NCBI GenBank assembly: GCA_013389125.1 | Contig: JACADX010000286.1 | Location: forward strand, 1-8,535 | Origin: Parvularculaceae bacterium | GTDB taxonomy: Bacteria; Pseudomonadota; Alphaproteobacteria; Caulobacterales; Parvularculaceae | Direction of reading: 5' to 3' | Length of the DNA stretch: 8,535 bases | Shown: positions 6,003-8,535 of the stretch, piece after piece | How the letters are laid out: each line of letters starts with the position of its first letter | Position numbering within the stretch: position 1 is the first letter of the stretch | The notes under the pieces: model-generated | Databases searched by the model: none | What the model saw: the letters and a program-made list of their open reading frames with translations, nothing else | Told to the model about the DNA's origin: nothing | Program-made: the position numbers and the translations under genes

Positions 6003-7883
6003 ATGTGCGGCATTGCCGGCATTATCGATCTCGTCGGAGCGCGCGACATCGACATTCGGGTCCTGAAGCGCATGACCGACGCGCTTGCGCATCGCGGCCC
6101 GGACGGCGAAGGCTTTTTCACCGAGCCTGGAATTGCGCTCGGCCATCGCCGGCTCGCGATCATCGACATCGCCGGCGGCGTCCAGCCTTTCAAGACCATG
6201 GACGGCGGCGGCGTCCTCATCACCAATGGCGAGATTTACAATTTCCGCGATCTCAAGCGGCAGCTTGAGGACGATCGCCTGCGCTTTCGAACGACTTCCG
6301 ATACGGAAGTGATGGCGGAAGGGCTCAATCTTCACGGGCAAGACTTCATCGAGCAATTGCGGGGCATGTACGCCTTCGCCTTCTGGAGCCGGCGCGAGCG
6401 CACGCTCATCCTTGGGCGAGATCGCCTCGGCGAGCGGCCGCTTTATTACGCGCAAACGCCCGACGGGTTTCTCCTGTTCGCCTCGGAAATCGGCGCAATC
6501 CGCGCTTCCGGTCTCGCGCCGCTCCGACGCCGTCTCGATGCGCTCAGTGATTACTTTCTCTTCGGATATGTGCCGGATCCGAAGTCGATTTACGAAGGGG
6601 TATTGAAGCTCCCGCCGGCGTCGACGCTGACCGTCAGAAACGGCGCCGAGCCGATATTGCGGCGCTATTGGCGTCCTGAATTCAATGTCGACCGGAAAAT
6701 TTCGTTTGAGGACGCGAAGTCGACGCTGATCGGCCTGATTGACGATGCCGTCATCGCGCAGATGGTCGCCGACGTTCCGCTCGGCGCGTTTCTCTCCGGC
6801 GGCGTTGACTCCTCAACGATTGTCGCCGCGATGGCGGAAAGCGGCGCGACGCCGACAACCTGCACGATCGGTTTCGACAATGCCGCGCATGACGAGCGCG
6901 CCTTCGCGCGCCAAATCGCGGAGCGCTACCGGACGAAGCATCATGAAGACGTCGTGAGCGTCGATGCTGCAGCGCTCATCGACAAGATCGCGGGCGTTTA
7001 CGGCGAACCCTTCGCCGATCCGTCGGCGCTGCCGACATATGAGGTCAGCGCGACGGCCCGAAAACATGTGAAAGTGGCGCTTTCCGGCGATGGCGGCGAC
7101 GAAATCTTCGGCGGTTACCGGCGCTACCCGTTCTTCGCGCGCGAAGAAAGCGTGCGCCGGCTCGCGCCGCTCCCGCTCCGGCGCGCATTGTTCGGCGCAG
7201 CGGGCGCCATCTATCCGAAGCTTGACTGGGCGCCGCGCGCGATGCGGATGAAGACCACGCTGCAAGCGCTCGGCGAAGACTCGATTTCGGCCTATTCGCG
7301 ATCGGTGTCGGCGATCTTGCCGGACCGGCTCTCGCGCATGTTGTCCGCAGATTTCGTCGACGCGACGAAGCGCTACGATCGCTTGTCGCCGGTTCGCGAC
7401 GCCGCGGGCGCGGACCCGCTTGACCCGATCAGCCTCGCCCAGAAGATCGACATCGAAACCTGGCTTCCCGGTCGAATGCTGACCAAGGTCGATCGCGCGG
7501 CGCTGGCGCATGGGCTTGAGGTTCGAGCCCCGCTGCTCGACCACCGCCTGGTTGAGTGGGCATTGTCGCTGCCGCCGCAGTTTCGCTGCGCAAACGGCGT
7601 CGGCAAGCGCATCCTAAAATGCGCCATGGAAAAGCGCCTCGGCGCCGCGACGCTCCATCGCAGGAAGCAGGGTTTCAGTCCGCCGGTCGCCGAATGGCTT
7701 CGCACCGAGGGCGGCCCAGTCGACCGCCTCCATCAATCGGATGCGTGGAAGCGTTCTGGCTGCCTTGACAGCGACGCGATCGCGCGGATGATCGCGGACC
7801 ACCGGCGCCGGATCAGCGATTATTCGCAGGAACTCTGGTCGGTGATCATGTTCGACGCATTCTTGCGTCGCGAGCCTGTTTGA
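6003..7883 (+). CDS. XrtA-system-type amidotransferase (asparagine synthase family, glutamine-hydrolysing)
   Basis: Proteins of this family take ammonia from glutamine in an N-terminal Ntn domain and use it on an acyl-adenylate formed in the C-terminal ATP-pyrophosphatase domain. The 626-residue protein starts MCGIAG, so removal of Met exposes the nucleophile Cys2, which fixes the start. The glutaminase half (about 2-215) has RGPDGEGF (31-38), HRRLAIID (48-55), NGEIYNF (75-81) and SDTEV (99-103). The synthetase half has the PP-loop SGGVDSS (265-271), GEPFADPSALPTY (334-346), SGDGGDEIFGGYRRY (361-375) and LPGRMLTKVDRAALAHGLEVRAPLLDHR (about 488-515). FGYVPDPKSIYEGVLKLPPAS is typical of the exosortase A-associated amidotransferase 1 family rather than housekeeping AsnB. 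It begins 11 bp after the exosortase stop. The acceptor is unknown; a sugar precursor or glycan in exopolysaccharide synthesis is inferred from context. Its last 38 bp overlap the convergent acyltransferase gene. Confidence 0.92.
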   Translation: MCGIAGIIDLVGARDIDIRVLKRMTDALAHRGPDGEGFFTEPGIALGHRRLAIIDIAGGVQPFKTMDGGGVLITNGEIYNFRDLKRQLEDDRLRFRTTSDTEVMAEGLNLHGQDFIEQLRGMYAFAFWSRRERTLILGRDRLGERPLYYAQTPDGFLLFASEIGAIRASGLAPLRRRLDALSDYFLFGYVPDPKSIYEGVLKLPPASTLTVRNGAEPILRRYWRPEFNVDRKISFEDAKSTLIGLIDDAVIAQMVADVPLGAFLSGGVDSSTIVAAMAESGATPTTCTIGFDNAAHDERAFARQIAERYRTKHHEDVVSVDAAALIDKIAGVYGEPFADPSALPTYEVSATARKHVKVALSGDGGDEIFGGYRRYPFFAREESVRRLAPLPLRRALFGAAGAIYPKLDWAPRAMRMKTTLQALGEDSISAYSRSVSAILPDRLSRMLSADFVDATKRYDRLSPVRDAAGADPLDPISLAQKIDIETWLPGRMLTKVDRAALAHGLEVRAPLLDHRLVEWALSLPPQFRCANGVGKRILKCAMEKRLGAATLHRRKQGFSPPVAEWLRTEGGPVDRLHQSDAWKRSGCLDSDAIARMIADHRRRISDYSQELWSVIMFDAFLRREPV

Positions 7884-8535
7884 CCGCCTTGGCGATGGCG
7901 CGCGCGCGCGTCCGAACGCTCGGGCGCGTCATGACGATCGTCTCCAGCAACTCGCCCTGTTCGCCGAGGCGGCGCTTGTAATCCGAATCGCCGCCCATGA
8001 GGTCGTACGCCCAGAAACCGTCCTCGCGATATTTTTCGGCGGCGAGCGCGTGGCAAACATATCCGGGCGCGAGTTGATTGTCGGCCTCGTACTTGAATCC
8101 GCTTTGGTAATTGTAGACGCGCTCGCCGGCGATGAAGTTATATAGGACGCCGATCGTCTCTTCGCCGACGATCAGGCGCAAGAGGTCCACGGAATCGGGA
8201 CTGCGCTCGATCAGGCGCCCGTGAAAATCAGCGAAGGCGGCATCGTGAAAGGCGCCGTTAAGGCCCCTGCGCGACCACGTCTCGGCGTGAAGGCGCATCA
8301 GCTCGGTCCAAGCGATCGCCCTTTCCGGCTCGGTTTGAGCGCGAAGGACAGACACGGCGCCCCGCTCCTCGTAACGTCTGATCGATCGCCTGATTTTCGC
8401 GCGAAGCGATGAAGTAAAGCCCTCCATCACCGTGTGGAGGCCCGGTCGGCGAAGATTGATGTTGTAGGTCGGCTGCAAGAGCAGCGACCGCACGCTGAAC
8501 TTGCGGCGTTCCGCAATTTCGTCAACGGCGAGCAC
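7846..8535 (-). CDS. GNAT/BioF2-like (FemAB-related) acyltransferase, 5' end beyond the window
   Basis: The frame runs open to the right edge, so the 229 codons seen are the C-terminal part of a protein whose family is usually about 350-400 residues. The GTG at the edge is probably internal. Visible family marks (Acetyltransf_6 type) are SLRAKIRRSIRRYEERG (about 43-59 of the fragment), LHAETWSRRGLNGAF (82-96), the beta-strand pair LRLIVGEETIGVLYNFIAGERVYNYQSGF (119-147), and FWAYDLMGGDSDYKRRLG (174-191). A basic C-terminal tail follows (RTRARAIAKAVKQARDARMRRT). Such proteins transfer acyl groups to amines or sugars. They recur in exopolysaccharide and exosortase loci, so a role in decorating a polysaccharide or precursor is plausible. 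The substrate cannot be read from the sequence. It is convergent with the amidotransferase and shares 38 bp with it. Confidence 0.85.
   Translation of the reverse strand: MLAVDEIAERRKFSVRSLLLQPTYNINLRRPGLHTVMEGFTSSLRAKIRRSIRRYEERGAVSVLRAQTEPERAIAWTELMRLHAETWSRRGLNGAFHDAAFADFHGRLIERSPDSVDLLRLIVGEETIGVLYNFIAGERVYNYQSGFKYEADNQLAPGYVCHALAAEKYREDGFWAYDLMGGDSDYKRRLGEQGELLETIVMTRPSVRTRARAIAKAVKQARDARMRRT

Noticed and set aside
5802..6455. 217-codon minus-strand open frame across the exosortase-amidotransferase junction
   Set aside because: It is opposite two well-supported genes, its sequence resembles no family, and it has no credible ribosome site.
6813..7544. 243-codon minus-strand open frame inside the amidotransferase gene
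   Set aside because: It is Arg/Ala-rich, typical of a GC-driven shadow; the plus strand encodes intact catalytic motifs over the same bases.
7898..7910. Alternating GC tract that could form Z-DNA
   Set aside because: At 13 bases it is short and is explained by Ala/Arg codons of the acyltransferase in a GC-rich genome.

Overview
The window looks like chromosomal DNA from a GC-rich alphaproteobacterium. The evidence is a clpS-clpA pair of alphaproteobacterial type, a short PHA phasin, a penicillin-binding carboxypeptidase with a C-terminal SPOR domain, high GC with strong third-position GC bias, and GANTC sites in the gene spacers. The order within the class cannot be fixed from this sequence alone.

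Region 1 (1-2027, minus strand) is the N-end-rule branch of the Clp protease. clpS encodes the adaptor. clpA follows one base after the clpS stop and starts at TTG; it encodes the unfoldase and runs off the left edge just before its second Walker B motif. ClpS carries a Gln where the E. coli protein has its gatekeeper Met40.

Region 2 (2151-2784, minus strand) is a self-contained phasin unit: a promoter flanked by two near-identical TGC-rich boxes, the phasin gene, and a strong intrinsic terminator. The box layout suggests control by a PhaR-type repressor.

Region 3 (2785-7883, plus strand) starts with a divergent spacer, then three genes in the same direction with short gaps (21 and 11 nt). 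They are a secreted D-Ala-D-Ala carboxypeptidase with a SPOR domain, an exosortase of the XrtA type fused to an EpsI domain, and a class II glutamine amidotransferase of the asparagine-synthase type that resembles the XrtA-associated amidotransferases. The last two are the recognisable start of an exosortase/exopolysaccharide locus. XrtA systems process PEP-CTERM proteins and usually lie with exopolysaccharide genes; no PEP-CTERM substrate lies inside this window.

Region 4 (7846-8535, minus strand) is the C-terminal part of a BioF2/FemAB-like GNAT acyltransferase. It converges on the amidotransferase, and the two coding regions overlap by 38 bp at their 3' ends.

No tRNA, rRNA, CRISPR array, insertion sequence or prophage signal was seen. 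The most interesting items are the ClpS gatekeeper change, the operator layout at the phasin promoter, and the XrtA-EpsI fusion directly downstream of a cell-wall gene.
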